Shown: positions 46,583 through 57,600 of the stretch, piece after piece | Layout: every line of letters begins with the position of its first letter | How positions within the stretch are numbered: the first letter of the stretch is position 1 | NCBI GenBank assembly: GCA_026414565.1 | Contig: JAOAIT010000045.1 | Coordinates: 1 to 64,000, forward strand | Direction: 5' to 3' | DNA length: 64,000 nt | Origin: Verrucomicrobiia bacterium | Lineage (GTDB): Bacteria > Verrucomicrobiota > Verrucomicrobiia > Limisphaerales > Fontisphaeraceae | Translations under genes and position numbers: made by a program | The notes under the pieces: generated by a model | The model's input: only the letters and a program-made list of their open reading frames with translations | What the model was told of the DNA's origin: nothing | Database searches by the model: none

Positions 46583-47803
46583 ATGGCTTTGACCGTTGCC
46601 TTTCTTACCCACGAGCCCTTTTATCCCCCCACCGGGGGCGGCTCTTCCGAGGCCATTTATTTGGTGCAGGAGCTGGTGCGGCGCGGGCATCGGGTGCGCC
46701 TGTTTTGCCCGCAAGTGGAGGAGCCGGAGAAGGTGGCGCGGGAGTTTCGGGTGCATTTGGAGCCTTTTACCCGCTGGCGGATGGGCCGTTACGCACGCCT
46801 GCGTAATCTCAAGTACCTGGCCTTTCCGTGGTTTCTGGAGCAGCAGGTGGCCCGGAGTGTGCAGCGGGAGCCGGTGCAGGTCATTCTTTCCCAGCACACT
46901 ATCGCTTCGGTGGCCGCCGGCAGGCTAAAAAAACGCCTGGGCATCTGCACCGTCATGAATTATCTGGATTTCTTGACGGGGTTCATGGAGGCCTGGCCGC
47001 CGTATGTGGCCCCCCCCTTTTTGCTGCGCCGCTTGGAGCATTTTGAAGTCACCCTGCCGCGGCGTTACGGGGCGGACGGAGTGCTGGCCATTAGTGACAC
47101 CATGGCCGAGCATTTGGCCCAGGCAGGCTGTCCCAGGGAGCGCATTTGTCCCATCTACTTCGGCTACGATCCGGCCGTGTTTCCCTTGCGCCCGCCGGAT
47201 CTGGTTCCGCCGCCAGAAAAGCCGGTGGTGGTGATGCATGGGTCCTTCGACCAGCATCATCTCGGCCCAATCGCGCTGGAGGGCATGGCCGAGCTCGTCC
47301 GTCGGCGACCGGAGGTGGTCCTTCGGTTTGTGGGACGTGAAACGCCAAGTTTGTTGGGTTTCGTGGAACGTTTGCGCAATCAAGTGCCCCACGCGCGGGT
47401 GGAACTGACCGGATTCACCCCCTATCACGAGGTCGCCCGGCATCTGCACACCGCCAGTGTGGGCTTGGTGCCCTACGAGGAAACCACCGGCACCCATTGC
47501 GCCTTTGTGGCCAAAATTGTCGAGTATCTGGGCGTGGGCCTGCCGGTGGTCAGCACCGCTCTCCGCAGCATCAGTCGTTATTTTGCTGATGAACCGCTGG
47601 CCCGTTTCGTGCCCTTCGCTGGCCGGCCCTTTGCCGAGGCTGTGTTGCATCAACTGCAACTGCCGCACGATCAGCAAATCGAATGGGGACAGCGCGCCAG
47701 TGCCCGGGTCCAACGCGAGCTGGCTTGGCAGGTAATCAGCCGAAAAGCCGTGAACTTTGTAGAGCGGGTTGCCGGGGATGGCTCCAACCCCCGCCAGCCG
47801 TAG
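46583..47803 (+). CDS. Glycosyltransferase family 4 protein
   Basis: This 406-aa GT-B enzyme has the N-terminal acceptor motif FLTHEPFYPPTGGGSSEAIYL. The C-terminal donor domain has VVMHGSFDQHHLGP, LRFVGRETPS, and the E-rich GLVPYEETTGTHCAFVAKIV with the GT4 EX7E-type region around YLGVGLPVVST. The start ATG is 20 nt after DUF4404, so it may be cotranscribed. It may act in surface polysaccharide synthesis; the sugar donor is unknown. Confidence 0.85.
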   Translation: MALTVAFLTHEPFYPPTGGGSSEAIYLVQELVRRGHRVRLFCPQVEEPEKVAREFRVHLEPFTRWRMGRYARLRNLKYLAFPWFLEQQVARSVQREPVQVILSQHTIASVAAGRLKKRLGICTVMNYLDFLTGFMEAWPPYVAPPFLLRRLEHFEVTLPRRYGADGVLAISDTMAEHLAQAGCPRERICPIYFGYDPAVFPLRPPDLVPPPEKPVVVMHGSFDQHHLGPIALEGMAELVRRRPEVVLRFVGRETPSLLGFVERLRNQVPHARVELTGFTPYHEVARHLHTASVGLVPYEETTGTHCAFVAKIVEYLGVGLPVVSTALRSISRYFADEPLARFVPFAGRPFAEAVLHQLQLPHDQQIEWGQRASARVQRELAWQVISRKAVNFVERVAGDGSNPRQP

Positions 47804-47824
47804 TCCTCTGCCGCCTTCCCGGCC

Positions 47825-48565
47825 TCATTGCTTGGGCGGCATGCCGGCGTAGCGGTACAGGTCCGTAATGGCCCACAAATTTAATGGATCAAACGCCTGG
47901 CCAAATTTCAACGGCCGGGCGCTGTAATCGGCCCAGATATAATTCGACATCCCCCCTTGGGAGCTGCGCGCCGTGCGCATGTGCTTGTTTTGATCAAGCT
48001 GCAGGATGTCGTCATACATGTCATAATCCATGTAATAATGGCCGGAATCATACTCTTTCTCCCCAAATACGATGGTCTGGCTGGGGTCTTTGATGGCATT
48101 TTCGCTTAACACCCGGGTGGACGTGCCGGCCCGGTAATTGGCCCAGTCGTTGGACGCATTGACTTTGAAATAATCATTCCAGCCGTTGATGATGTAACTG
48201 CGTGGGGCGGCATCCGCCGGGTATTGAGCCGCGGTATTATCCCCCTGGCCAAAGGTCTGTGGATTCATATCATCGCTGGGGCAGACCAGCAGCTTGAGAT
48301 TGTTGAAATAGGGGTACAAACGACTGGGCCAGCGCTCACGGCGGGTGCGGGGCGGATAATAGCCGTCATTGTCCTGCACATACATCTGCAACGCCAGACC
48401 AAGCTGGCGCATGCTGTTCAGACACTGGATGCGTTGGGCGGTGGCCTTGGCGCGGCCCAGCGCGGGCAACAGCATGCTGGCGAGGATGGCGATAATGGCC
48501 ACCACCACCAGAAGTTCAATCAAGGTAAAGCCCCGGCGGCTTGCGCCGGAGGCAACGCGGTTCAT
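47825..48565 (-). CDS. DUF1559-like prepilin-type protein
   Basis: This 246-aa protein has a class III signal: cleavage after Gly12 in [21 protein letters not shown], Glu at +5, and a long hydrophobic helix. It continues [20 protein letters not shown] and ends with a [20 protein letters not shown] element equivalent to the H-N-ADG motif of Verrucomicrobial/Planctomycete pseudopilins. It follows the giant subtilase on the same strand with a 104-nt gap. The start is at MNRV. Confidence 0.87.
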   Translation of the reverse strand: MNRVASGASRRGFTLIELLVVVAIIAILASMLLPALGRAKATAQRIQCLNSMRQLGLALQMYVQDNDGYYPPRTRRERWPSRLYPYFNNLKLLVCPSDDMNPQTFGQGDNTAAQYPADAAPRSYIINGWNDYFKVNASNDWANYRAGTSTRVLSENAIKDPSQTIVFGEKEYDSGHYYMDYDMYDDILQLDQNKHMRTARSSQGGMSNYIWADYSARPLKFGQAFDPLNLWAITDLYRYAGMPPKQ

Positions 48566-48669
48566 CTGAACTGGGCACACCATACCATGCCATTAGACGT
48601 CCGCCCTCGCGCGGAAGTTACGCCAAATTTTATCGGCTCCAAGTCGCGGCACGCGGCGGGGCGGCCGCT

Positions 48670-51600
48670 TCATTCGGCCGCGGTCCGCAACCGATAAAAC
48701 CGCGCCCGGGCCTCAGCCGGCTCGGACTGGGGCAGGGGCAGATTCAAGAACACGCGGTACCACGGCGCTTTGGGCAGAGGGGTGACCTGCCGGGGCAGGG
48801 GTTGGACCACGGGCTGCCAGTTTCGCAAGTCGGAGGAAGTTTCCAGGACATACGGCACGCCAGCCCCCACCAGGTACTCCAATACCAGATTGCCGGCGGC
48901 GACCTTGGGTGCCGCGGCGAATCCCAACAAATAACCCAGCCCGGGAGCACTGCTAAAGCCGCCAGTGAGATGGCTGACCTGCAGCATATAACTCACTGGT
49001 GCGGCGCCCGGATTATAGACGGCAATATTCCATTTGCCCGCCACAGGGGCATTACTGACCACGATTTGCTCGATATTGGTGCCCGCGCTGACCGAGCTGT
49101 AATCAAAACTGCCGGGGGTGGGATAGGCGGGCGACCGCGAGACCAGCAAATCCACGTTGCCGTCCAGCGGCCACAAAGTGAACACGCCGGCCGAGGCATC
49201 CGGCGGCAGGGTAACCTCGTAATAAGTCAGAGTGCCGGGACCAAGGATGCCGCTGGCGGGCGGGCCGCCGGAGGTAAGCACCGGCAGATTAAAGCCCACC
49301 ATCAGCGTGAAGGTGTTGGTCGTGCCCGGCGTTTCATTGCGCACGCCAAGGTAGTAACGGAGGCCGGGGATAATCTGGGGGGTGCTAAAGCCCAGCGCAT
49401 CCAAGATGGCGGCGCCACTCTGCACATCATTCAACAGCACCACGCTGCCGGGGGTGTTGGTGTCCGGTATGCCAATTTGATTGAACAGCAGGTCCAGCAA
49501 ACCATCACCGCTTACGGTGGTCAGGACATTCGTGGCAAGCGTGGCTACGGAGGGGACATCCACCACAAAGTAAAGGGTTTGCCCCCCGATCACGGTGGCC
49601 GTGATGGGCACCCCATTGGTCAGCGCGTTGGCCAGGGCGTTGGTATTAACAAACGCCAGGTTCAGCCGCCAATCCAACAAGGTGGCATCGGTGACGGGAT
49701 TGCCTCCCAACCGGTCCCAAATCTCTAAACGCCAGAACCCTTGCGAAGTCTCGCCAATCAGTTGATTCAGGGATTCCTCCGGCAACACAAAGAGACGATT
49801 GGTCACCGGAATCCCGTTGGTATCCTGGATCATGGTGGAATCAAATGGCGGCGGCTGAAACTTGATGGGCGTGGTGGTCAGGTTGGTGTTCTCGGTGAAA
49901 CTCAAGTAGTAATACCGGCCGCTCATGACCGTGGGGGTGTAAATCCAGGCAGTGCCCAGGTTGCCGCTCTCCTGATTCATGATCACCATCAGGTTCGTGT
50001 CGGCGCCCGGTCCGTAGTCCACCAGCAGCGTGCCGGTGCCATTGATGAAGCCGGAGTCAAAAATCAGCCGGCCTCCGTAATACACCCGCAGGCTGTCGGG
50101 AATGTCAAAGAAGTCATAGTCAATTTTCAAGGTGCCCACGGTCTGGGTGATGGTAATGATGTTGGTGATGGGATCGGGTGTGTCCCAGAACTGCTGCGGC
50201 GCCAGATAGTTGGTCACCAGATAACCCGAACCAATATTACTGGCCAATGGCCCGCCGCGGTTTTCCATCAGCACGATCCGCGTCTGGCTGGGGCTGACCA
50301 GCGTCAACACCAGATCGGCCACGCGCGGATGATCCAGGCGCACATCCACCATCACATCCGCCACCAGCCGGTTCTGCGGCACGTACACCTGCGAGTTGGT
50401 GGTCACGTCATCCATCAAAGCGCGGGAAATGCCCGGCAGGTACGCCTGGAACGGATCCGCGTTGAGATTGCGCCCCAGGGCAATGCCCAGACGCACCTTG
50501 ATCCGGCTGGGGCTGGGGTTATACACGCCGGCCACCCACAAGCCGGAGGTCAGCGGGGGCGAGTCATAGATGCTCAAATCCATCTGTCCGCCCGGCGGAG
50601 TGATGGAGAGCGACTTGTCATAGTCCAGCAGGGTGGGCGGCGCCCCGCGGCGCACATACAAATCAAAGGCCACATTGGGGCCTTCGATGATCGAGACGGT
50701 GAAGGAAACATTCGTCACGCCGGGCGGCACATTGATGGGTTCGTAGTGGTAGGCGCCGGGTTGCACCCAGAAATCGGTGTAGGTGTAGCCGAGGTCATTG
50801 GTCATCTCCATCGCCGGCTCCAGGCGCAGGGTGAGGCTGTTGACCACGCCCGTGTGATGCAGGGCATTGTCCACCATCGTCAGAATCCACATGCCCTGGC
50901 CCTCGTCACCAATAAAGTCGCGCAGACTGCCCGGCCCCTGGGTGTAACGGCTGTTGTCAATATCGCCCTCGTCACTGTCATCGTAAATAAAGGTGTAGGT
51001 CACCGGCGAGGGCGGCACCATCTCATCGCCGAAGGTGTGATTGTTCAGCACCACAAACTCATCCCCCGCCTCGCCCGCGTGGCTCAGGATGCCAATCAAA
51101 TCTCCCAGATTCTCGTGCGTGATCACATTGGTGACCACCACCCGCCTGATGGTGATGGGTTCGGTGGCAATGGCAAAGACCATGGCGCCCTGGGGATCGT
51201 CCGGCATGCCGTCCGGCACCTCCACATTAACGCTCAACCCCTGCACAATGAGGTTGCCCTCCTCATCACGCTGCGAAAACGGATTGTTGCTCGAGCTGGC
51301 AAACAGCCCATATTCCGCCGCCTGCTGATCCTCGCTCTTGACCCCCACATAAAACACCTGGCCCTCCGGCGCATTCGTGATCACGATCACTTCATTGCCG
51401 CCGCGCCGCGTGGATTTCAAGGCCGCAGCAATGGCCGCCGGATTCAAATTGGTCAGGGAGGAATCCGTGCTCACATACAAATCAATGTCGGCGTCCAATG
51501 CCCGCGGCCGGCCCAGGTTGGGCGGAATAAAGGTCAGGAAGGCCAGGTTGGTGCCGGCCGCATTGGTGCCCACGGCGCTGTTGGTGAACACATAGAAATT

Positions 51601-54444
51601 CCACTGATTCACCACCCCGTTGGTGGACGCGGCCAGAGGCGGATGGGCGCCAATGCGCTGGCGCATGAGCGCCTGGCTGTTGGTCAGCCCGATGACGATC
51701 GGCGCCGGGTCAGGCACAATCGCCGCCTCGGTCACCTGGATGGCGTTGGCATCGTGGCGCGCATCGCTGGAGATGACCAGCGCATAGTCCTGGCCAATCC
51801 CGTTGGTAAAGCTGGTGACGGCATTCACATTGACGCGCCGGGCCCGCACAATCACGGTGAAACTGCCGCCCGTCGGTTCACGAATAATCACATTCTCCAC
51901 ATTGTTCACGTAGTCAGCCTGCAGGGCGGCCAGCACATTCGAGCCGGCCTGATTGGTGGCCACCACGGGGGTGGTGAAGTCGTTGTCCGGCTCAAAGTTG
52001 TTTCCGAAGTACACCTGATGGGTGATGTTGTTGCTCACAATCAAATCCAGATCATTCACCAGCTTCACGCTGGCCACCGGATTGCCCGGCGGATCCGTCC
52101 ACGCCAGGGTGATCCGCAGGGGCTGGGTTTGCGCCGCCGCCGACAGCGTGACGGTGCGGGCCTGGCTGTCGCCGGTGGTGAGGATGCGGTTGGTGGCCTG
52201 ATCGAAGAGGGCGGCGGGCACGCTGGGGATGCTGTTGGTCAGATTCACCACGCCCCAGCCCTGGTAGTTGATGAAGCTGCGCGTGTTCAAATCATAATCC
52301 GGCAGAGAGCGCGCGCCGTTGATGATCAGGGCTTTCATCAAGGCCGGACTGTTGGTGCGGTGCAGCGTTTTTTCAAAATACTCCTGCATCAGCGCCAAAA
52401 TCCCGGAAACCATGGCGGCCGCCATGCTGGTGCCCGATTCATAACGGTACAAATCGCCCAGGGCCGCATTGAGCAGCGCCAATTCCTGATAGTAGGTGCC
52501 AAAATCCACGGCAGTGCCCACCACCACCGTCAAATCAAAGGTCACCGGGTACAGCGTGGGATTGCCAATCGCGTAAAAGTATTGCCCCGCCCCGCCGCTC
52601 ACCGTGACCGTGACATCATTAACGCCACGATAATCAGCCGGCGTGGTGTTGGTCCCCCGATTTACAAAAATCGGCAGCGCAGGCATCGGATTGGGCGAAT
52701 AGGGGCTGGGCACGATGCGGATGCGCAGACGGGTGGCAGAGTCCGGCACCCCAATGCTGAACTCATTGGTCGCGCCGGCGGGAATCGTCACATTATAAAA
52801 GTTGTTCACGAAACCACTGCCGGGGTTGGTGGGTGTTTGCCACCCGCTGGCCCGGCACGAGACGACAAATTCCCCCGGCGCCACCACATCCGGCTTGAAG
52901 CGCCCATGCTCGCCTTCCTGTCCCGGGGCCACATTGCCCCGGCTGGAATGGGCGGCCACCTCCACGGCGCTGTCGGTGTGGCCAAGCCACAAGCGATTGG
53001 TTTCGTCATTCCACACGACCTGGTTGGTGATGAACCGTTTCTGCTCCAGGCTGCCCACCGTAATCACGTTCTTGGCCGTGGCGGGGGACAAAATACTGCC
53101 AGCTCCGCCGCCTTTGCCATCCGGCGTGCCAAAGCCGTCATTGCCGGCCGCAAACACAAACAGCACGGGTTGATCGCCGGGTTGGCCGGGCAGGGCATCG
53201 CGCGTGGCGGCGTCAAAGCTGGCGCTGGCAAAGTTGTAGGAGTAGGCATCCTCGTAATACCAACTGTTATTGGAAATCAAGATATTGGTGCGCGCCGTAT
53301 TCTCCTGCAGCAGGGTGTCCGAGTAGTAATCAAACAAGGCATACTGCGCGTAAAGCCGCGCCGCAGGGGCCATGCCCCGCATGATGGCGCCATTAGTCGA
53401 GCCGGGAGGCGGTGCGGAGGGACTTCCGCTGCCATTGCCAGCGATGGAGCCGGCCACGTGAGTGCCGTGCCCATCAGTGTCCACCGTGGCGCCAAACACG
53501 CGGCCTTGCAGGGCGGGATGACTGGCGTCCACCCCCGTGTCGTTGATCCCTACCGTGACCCCGGCGCCGGTCAGCCCAAAATAATTGGGGGAAGTGGTCG
53601 AGTCGGGTGCCACCGACACCGTGACCCGCGCCAGGTCGTTGGCGCGTTTTCGGGCGCGCGCCTTCTCTATGGCCTGCACCTCCGGCAGCCGGGCCACCTC
53701 GGTGAGCCGCTCAGACGGAAGCTGCACGGTCATCTGCGGGCCAAAGGGCGTGCGTTGTTCGCGCACAATGGACGCACCCAGCCGGTTCAGCGCCTCGCGC
53801 CCCGGCGCTTCCGTGCCGGGAAACAGCACCACGTGCAACGTCATATCGCGCGGCAGGGGAGCCGCCGCCAAGGCCCCGGCCAAAAGTTCCTCTTCCAGTT
53901 TGTAGTAAGGTTCGTAAGGGGTGACCGCTTGCACCTCGGGATGATTCTCCAGCCGTCCCGCCGCCGCGGCATCACCGCGCACCAGCCAGGCTTGATTGGG
54001 AATATAGGAAACCGGCTCCACCCCGGCGGTTTTCAAGAGCGCGATAAAACGGTCATCGGCCTGCCGCCGGGCCTGCACAATGAAAGCACCTGGCTCACCC
54101 CCGGCCTTGAGGACGGGGGGAATGGGCAGCGCCAGCGGTTGCGTGGTATCCAACAGCGCGTTGCGGAGCAGCAACGCATGATCCTGCCGGGCCAGCGTGT
54201 CTATGGATTTGTCGGTGTTGCTCAGACGATGGGGAAAACGCGGATCCTCTGCTGCCGGCCGTGGGGTGACTGGCGTAGTGGCCGGGATGGCGCCTTGCGT
54301 GGCTGACGTCCCGGGATGGTGGGTCTGTGCTCCCGCGTGACTGGCTCGGGCGATGGCACCGGAACGTCCGGGCCACACCTGCCACAGGACCCATGCCATC
54401 AGCATCAGACCTGCGGCCACTAAAAATGGAGAGGCACGTTTCAT
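48670..54444 (-). CDS. Giant secreted subtilisin-like (S8, Kp43-type) protease
   Basis: This 1924-aa protein has an N-terminal signal or anchor (residues 7-24) and a propeptide region to about 270. The S8 domain shows Asp302 (NDTGVDASHP), His326 (DGHGTHVAGS), oxyanion Asn435 (AAGNDGFG) and Ser673 (SGTSMAAAM). About 140 residues with a beta-domain look are inserted between VVAPGEF and the serine. A Kp43-like beta domain follows (LVNDLDLIVSN, NVENVIIREP), then several P-domain/prepeptidase-C-like beta modules, and an FYRL-type C-terminus. It lies 166 nt after the GspK-like gene and is a plausible cargo of that system. Confidence 0.88.
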   Translation of the reverse strand: MKRASPFLVAAGLMLMAWVLWQVWPGRSGAIARASHAGAQTHHPGTSATQGAIPATTPVTPRPAAEDPRFPHRLSNTDKSIDTLARQDHALLLRNALLDTTQPLALPIPPVLKAGGEPGAFIVQARRQADDRFIALLKTAGVEPVSYIPNQAWLVRGDAAAAGRLENHPEVQAVTPYEPYYKLEEELLAGALAAAPLPRDMTLHVVLFPGTEAPGREALNRLGASIVREQRTPFGPQMTVQLPSERLTEVARLPEVQAIEKARARKRANDLARVTVSVAPDSTTSPNYFGLTGAGVTVGINDTGVDASHPALQGRVFGATVDTDGHGTHVAGSIAGNGSGSPSAPPPGSTNGAIMRGMAPAARLYAQYALFDYYSDTLLQENTARTNILISNNSWYYEDAYSYNFASASFDAATRDALPGQPGDQPVLFVFAAGNDGFGTPDGKGGGAGSILSPATAKNVITVGSLEQKRFITNQVVWNDETNRLWLGHTDSAVEVAAHSSRGNVAPGQEGEHGRFKPDVVAPGEFVVSCRASGWQTPTNPGSGFVNNFYNVTIPAGATNEFSIGVPDSATRLRIRIVPSPYSPNPMPALPIFVNRGTNTTPADYRGVNDVTVTVSGGAGQYFYAIGNPTLYPVTFDLTVVVGTAVDFGTYYQELALLNAALGDLYRYESGTSMAAAMVSGILALMQEYFEKTLHRTNSPALMKALIINGARSLPDYDLNTRSFINYQGWGVVNLTNSIPSVPAALFDQATNRILTTGDSQARTVTLSAAAQTQPLRITLAWTDPPGNPVASVKLVNDLDLIVSNNITHQVYFGNNFEPDNDFTTPVVATNQAGSNVLAALQADYVNNVENVIIREPTGGSFTVIVRARRVNVNAVTSFTNGIGQDYALVISSDARHDANAIQVTEAAIVPDPAPIVIGLTNSQALMRQRIGAHPPLAASTNGVVNQWNFYVFTNSAVGTNAAGTNLAFLTFIPPNLGRPRALDADIDLYVSTDSSLTNLNPAAIAAALKSTRRGGNEVIVITNAPEGQVFYVGVKSEDQQAAEYGLFASSSNNPFSQRDEEGNLIVQGLSVNVEVPDGMPDDPQGAMVFAIATEPITIRRVVVTNVITHENLGDLIGILSHAGEAGDEFVVLNNHTFGDEMVPPSPVTYTFIYDDSDEGDIDNSRYTQGPGSLRDFIGDEGQGMWILTMVDNALHHTGVVNSLTLRLEPAMEMTNDLGYTYTDFWVQPGAYHYEPINVPPGVTNVSFTVSIIEGPNVAFDLYVRRGAPPTLLDYDKSLSITPPGGQMDLSIYDSPPLTSGLWVAGVYNPSPSRIKVRLGIALGRNLNADPFQAYLPGISRALMDDVTTNSQVYVPQNRLVADVMVDVRLDHPRVADLVLTLVSPSQTRIVLMENRGGPLASNIGSGYLVTNYLAPQQFWDTPDPITNIITITQTVGTLKIDYDFFDIPDSLRVYYGGRLIFDSGFINGTGTLLVDYGPGADTNLMVIMNQESGNLGTAWIYTPTVMSGRYYYLSFTENTNLTTTPIKFQPPPFDSTMIQDTNGIPVTNRLFVLPEESLNQLIGETSQGFWRLEIWDRLGGNPVTDATLLDWRLNLAFVNTNALANALTNGVPITATVIGGQTLYFVVDVPSVATLATNVLTTVSGDGLLDLLFNQIGIPDTNTPGSVVLLNDVQSGAAILDALGFSTPQIIPGLRYYLGVRNETPGTTNTFTLMVGFNLPVLTSGGPPASGILGPGTLTYYEVTLPPDASAGVFTLWPLDGNVDLLVSRSPAYPTPGSFDYSSVSAGTNIEQIVVSNAPVAGKWNIAVYNPGAAPVSYMLQVSHLTGGFSSAPGLGYLLGFAAAPKVAAGNLVLEYLVGAGVPYVLETSSDLRNWQPVVQPLPRQVTPLPKAPWYRVFLNLPLPQSEPAEARARFYRLRTAAE

Positions 54445-54610
54445 AGGTCAATTTACACTATGCAGACATTGGGCGGGAGGGGGTGCAGGCGCGAAAAACA
54501 CCCTGGCCCAACCATCGCCCTGACCGCCTGAAGCCATCCAGGGCCTGTTGGCCGGCCCAACGCGCTCGCCCACTGCCGGGGAGGTATTTCAGACTCCCGC
54601 GCATAAGGCA

Positions 54611-57600
54611 CTACTCCGGCGGCAGAAAGTTGAAACTCTCAATGACCGCCCGCGGGCGCACTGTGCCCGGGGTGGTGGAAACATCCTCGATCCGCACCAC
54701 TGTGCGGGTGCCCACCTCGCCGGTGACCACATAATTGGTGCACAGCATGTAGGCCGGGTGATTGGGGGCCAGGGTCATCTGAATCGAGGCATTGGCCGGC
54801 CGCAGCGATTGCCCCCACGCATAGATCACAAATCGCGCCTCCTCCACCCGCAACAGCGAAAGCAGTTTCTGCGGCAGCATCTCATAGGCTGCATCACTCA
54901 CGCCCCCACCCGGCGATTGGCCCGGCTGGCCCCCTGCCTGCCCGGCCAGGTAGGGCGAGCTGACTGTCAGCTCGGGCACCTGCAACACATCACTGACGCG
55001 CTCAAACCGTCCCCGCGGCAGCGTGGCCCGGAAATTCATAAGCCCCTGATAAATGGCATCCAACTCCGGCGAATTGGGTTGAATCACCACATCCGCCAGC
55101 CCCGTGGAAGTGGTGGTGGCCACCAAAATGCCGCTCAACGCGGCGCTCCAGGCGGCATAGTTGGTCTGGTTGATGGGCATCAGGCCCCGGGTGGCCTCCG
55201 GATGCGGCGCCGTGGTGAACAGATCCACCAGCCGCCAGTCGTTGGTGGGATGACTGACCTGCGGCAGACGGCTCCCGGACCAGCGCCGCCACGTCTGCTC
55301 ATCGGCGGCGGTGCTCTTCAAGTAGATCGTCTGCCATGGCGTGCCCCGATGCACCCGCCCCAGCCACCCCACATTGGGAAACTTGGTGTGCGGAAAATCC
55401 CAGTCATCGGATTTGCGCACCTCCGGATCCTTGACGCGCAGATCAAAGGCGTAGGGATCGGCAGAGGGATCCTTTTGGGGATTGCCCCCCCACGGCTGAT
55501 AGCGGGTATTCAAGCGCCCAATATTCCAATTGGTGGGCGCCAGGGAAGGGGGCTTGAGCACCAAAATTTGATTCGTCACCCCCCGCGGATCCATCAAATC
55601 CTCCACCCGGTAATGCACCAGCGGATCGTTGGCCTGCCATGAGGTCAGCACATACAGCTTGCGCGTTGGCGAAAACGGGGATTGCTGCACCAGCCCGGAC
55701 AACGGCAACTGGCTGCGCTGATACCGCAACGGCGGCTGGCCCATGAAAACCCGGAAGGTGTCAATGGACTTCTCCTTGTCCATGCCCTGCGCGGCCTGAT
55801 CATTGTAGCTGCGCCAGTCGCCCGCGCTGACGCTGCGATTGCCCAGGCAAACTTCGATTTGATTGAAGATTCCCTCCGGCGGGTGGAACAGTGTGTTGCC
55901 GCCAATCCGGTTGGTCAGCCACATGCTGCCAATCGCCGAAGGCTCGCCCAAAATATCATTGTTGGAAATCAGCTCGCGGGTGATGTCAATGTAGCTGTCC
56001 AGGCCCTGCAGGTTGACATAGTCCACAATGCGGTTGGTCCCGCTGGCCGTGTCCACCAGGGCATAAAGAAATTTGTTCACAATTTTCAGCCCCCACTGCG
56101 GCGTGGTGAAGCCGGGCGTGCGATCAAAACCGGGATTGGGCACAATGGGCAGAAAACGATTGCCCGCCGTGAAATAACCGCTGTTGGGCAGAAAAACCAG
56201 GTTGGTCTGAAGCGGAATGCGAAACGCCCCCGGCCCCCAGCTTCCCGCCGGAATGGCCGTCGGCCCCAGTGCCGAAACAATGACCGGTGGATTCGGCATG
56301 CCATTGGGCAGGTTGGGGTAGCCCTGTTCATTGGTCAGCACGATCATCATGAAGTTGGTGGCCCGCATCTCCAGACTGCGCGGGAAGGCGCTGGTGTAGG
56401 AATTCCACAATTCCACCCCCACCACGTTGGAAATGCCCAGCACCCACATCTGATTGGTCTGATTGGGCAGGGAATTGGTGCTCGGGCGGCGAAATTCGAG
56501 CTTGCGGGTGACCTGAATGTAGGTTTGCAGGGCGAACTCGTTGAAATTGGGATAGCCCTTGCGCGCGCCAATGATGAGCGGCACGCCCCAAACCATGTCA
56601 TACGGTTGCAACGCGCCGCGATCCGCCGTGCTGTTCAAATCGCGCAGGGGCACGTCCAACACCGAATCATCCTTCTGCTCCTGGTAGCCCACAATGTAAA
56701 TCGCCTCCCCCTGCTTGGCGAACACAGGGCGAAATACCGTTGGATAATCGGGGTAAATGCCCACATCATTGCGGGTGGCGTCATATATGTTGGCCGTCAT
56801 CTGCAGCAGTTGATGCAACTCCTGGCTGTACAAATTCGTATGTCCCGTGGGCTCCCAGATCAAAATGTTGGTGATGGTGAAACCAAACTCGTTGCTCCGG
56901 GCGCGAAGCAACCGATCCGCCACCAGATTAAAGAACGTTGTCGCATCCCACTCCGTCAGGCTTTCCAGGTTGGTGGTGATGTTGTCGTAATTCAGGTGAA
57001 TGACATTGGTCAGTTTCAACGGCACGGTGTCCGTGCCCAGTTGCGCGAGCAGCCGGTAAAAGACGTGGCCATCGTAGGGCGGCAGGTTCTGGCTGGCGCT
57101 CAGCAAACGATTGGTGAACGCCACCGACGTCTTGGCCGGATCAAACAAATCCCACGGCGTGTAAAAACGGTTCTTACTGGGGCCGCCGGGCCAGCTTTCC
57201 TGGGGCTGATCCTGGCCGATGGATCGGTTGTCCAAATTGATGGTCTGAAGGCGATCCGCCAGCGTTTGCACCGGCCCGTTGCCGTAAGTGTCCAGGCGGT
57301 CATGGCTAAACTTGGAAGCATTCGCTCCAAACAAATCATAGGCACTGGGATAACCGGTCCGGTAATTCCCGCCCACGCGGAAACGGACAAAATCTCGCGC
57401 ATCCTCAAACGCCGTGCCAGAACTGCCTGCTGTAGGATTGATTGCGTAATTCGTATATGTCCAGGAATTGGTATTCAGGCTGTGCAGGAAGGCCGCCAGG
57501 TTGATTTCCCACGAGCCGTGCCCTTGATTCCGCAAAAACGCCTCGTCATTTACCCCCCGGCGCTTGGCCTGATTGTGATTGGCATTGAGATCCAGCAGCC

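Noticed and set aside
49741-54306. A 1521-codon plus-strand open frame opposite the subtilase
   Set aside because: It is exactly antisense to the protease, is rich in His, Gln, Arg and Gly as expected from a reversed GC-rich gene, and shows no domain.
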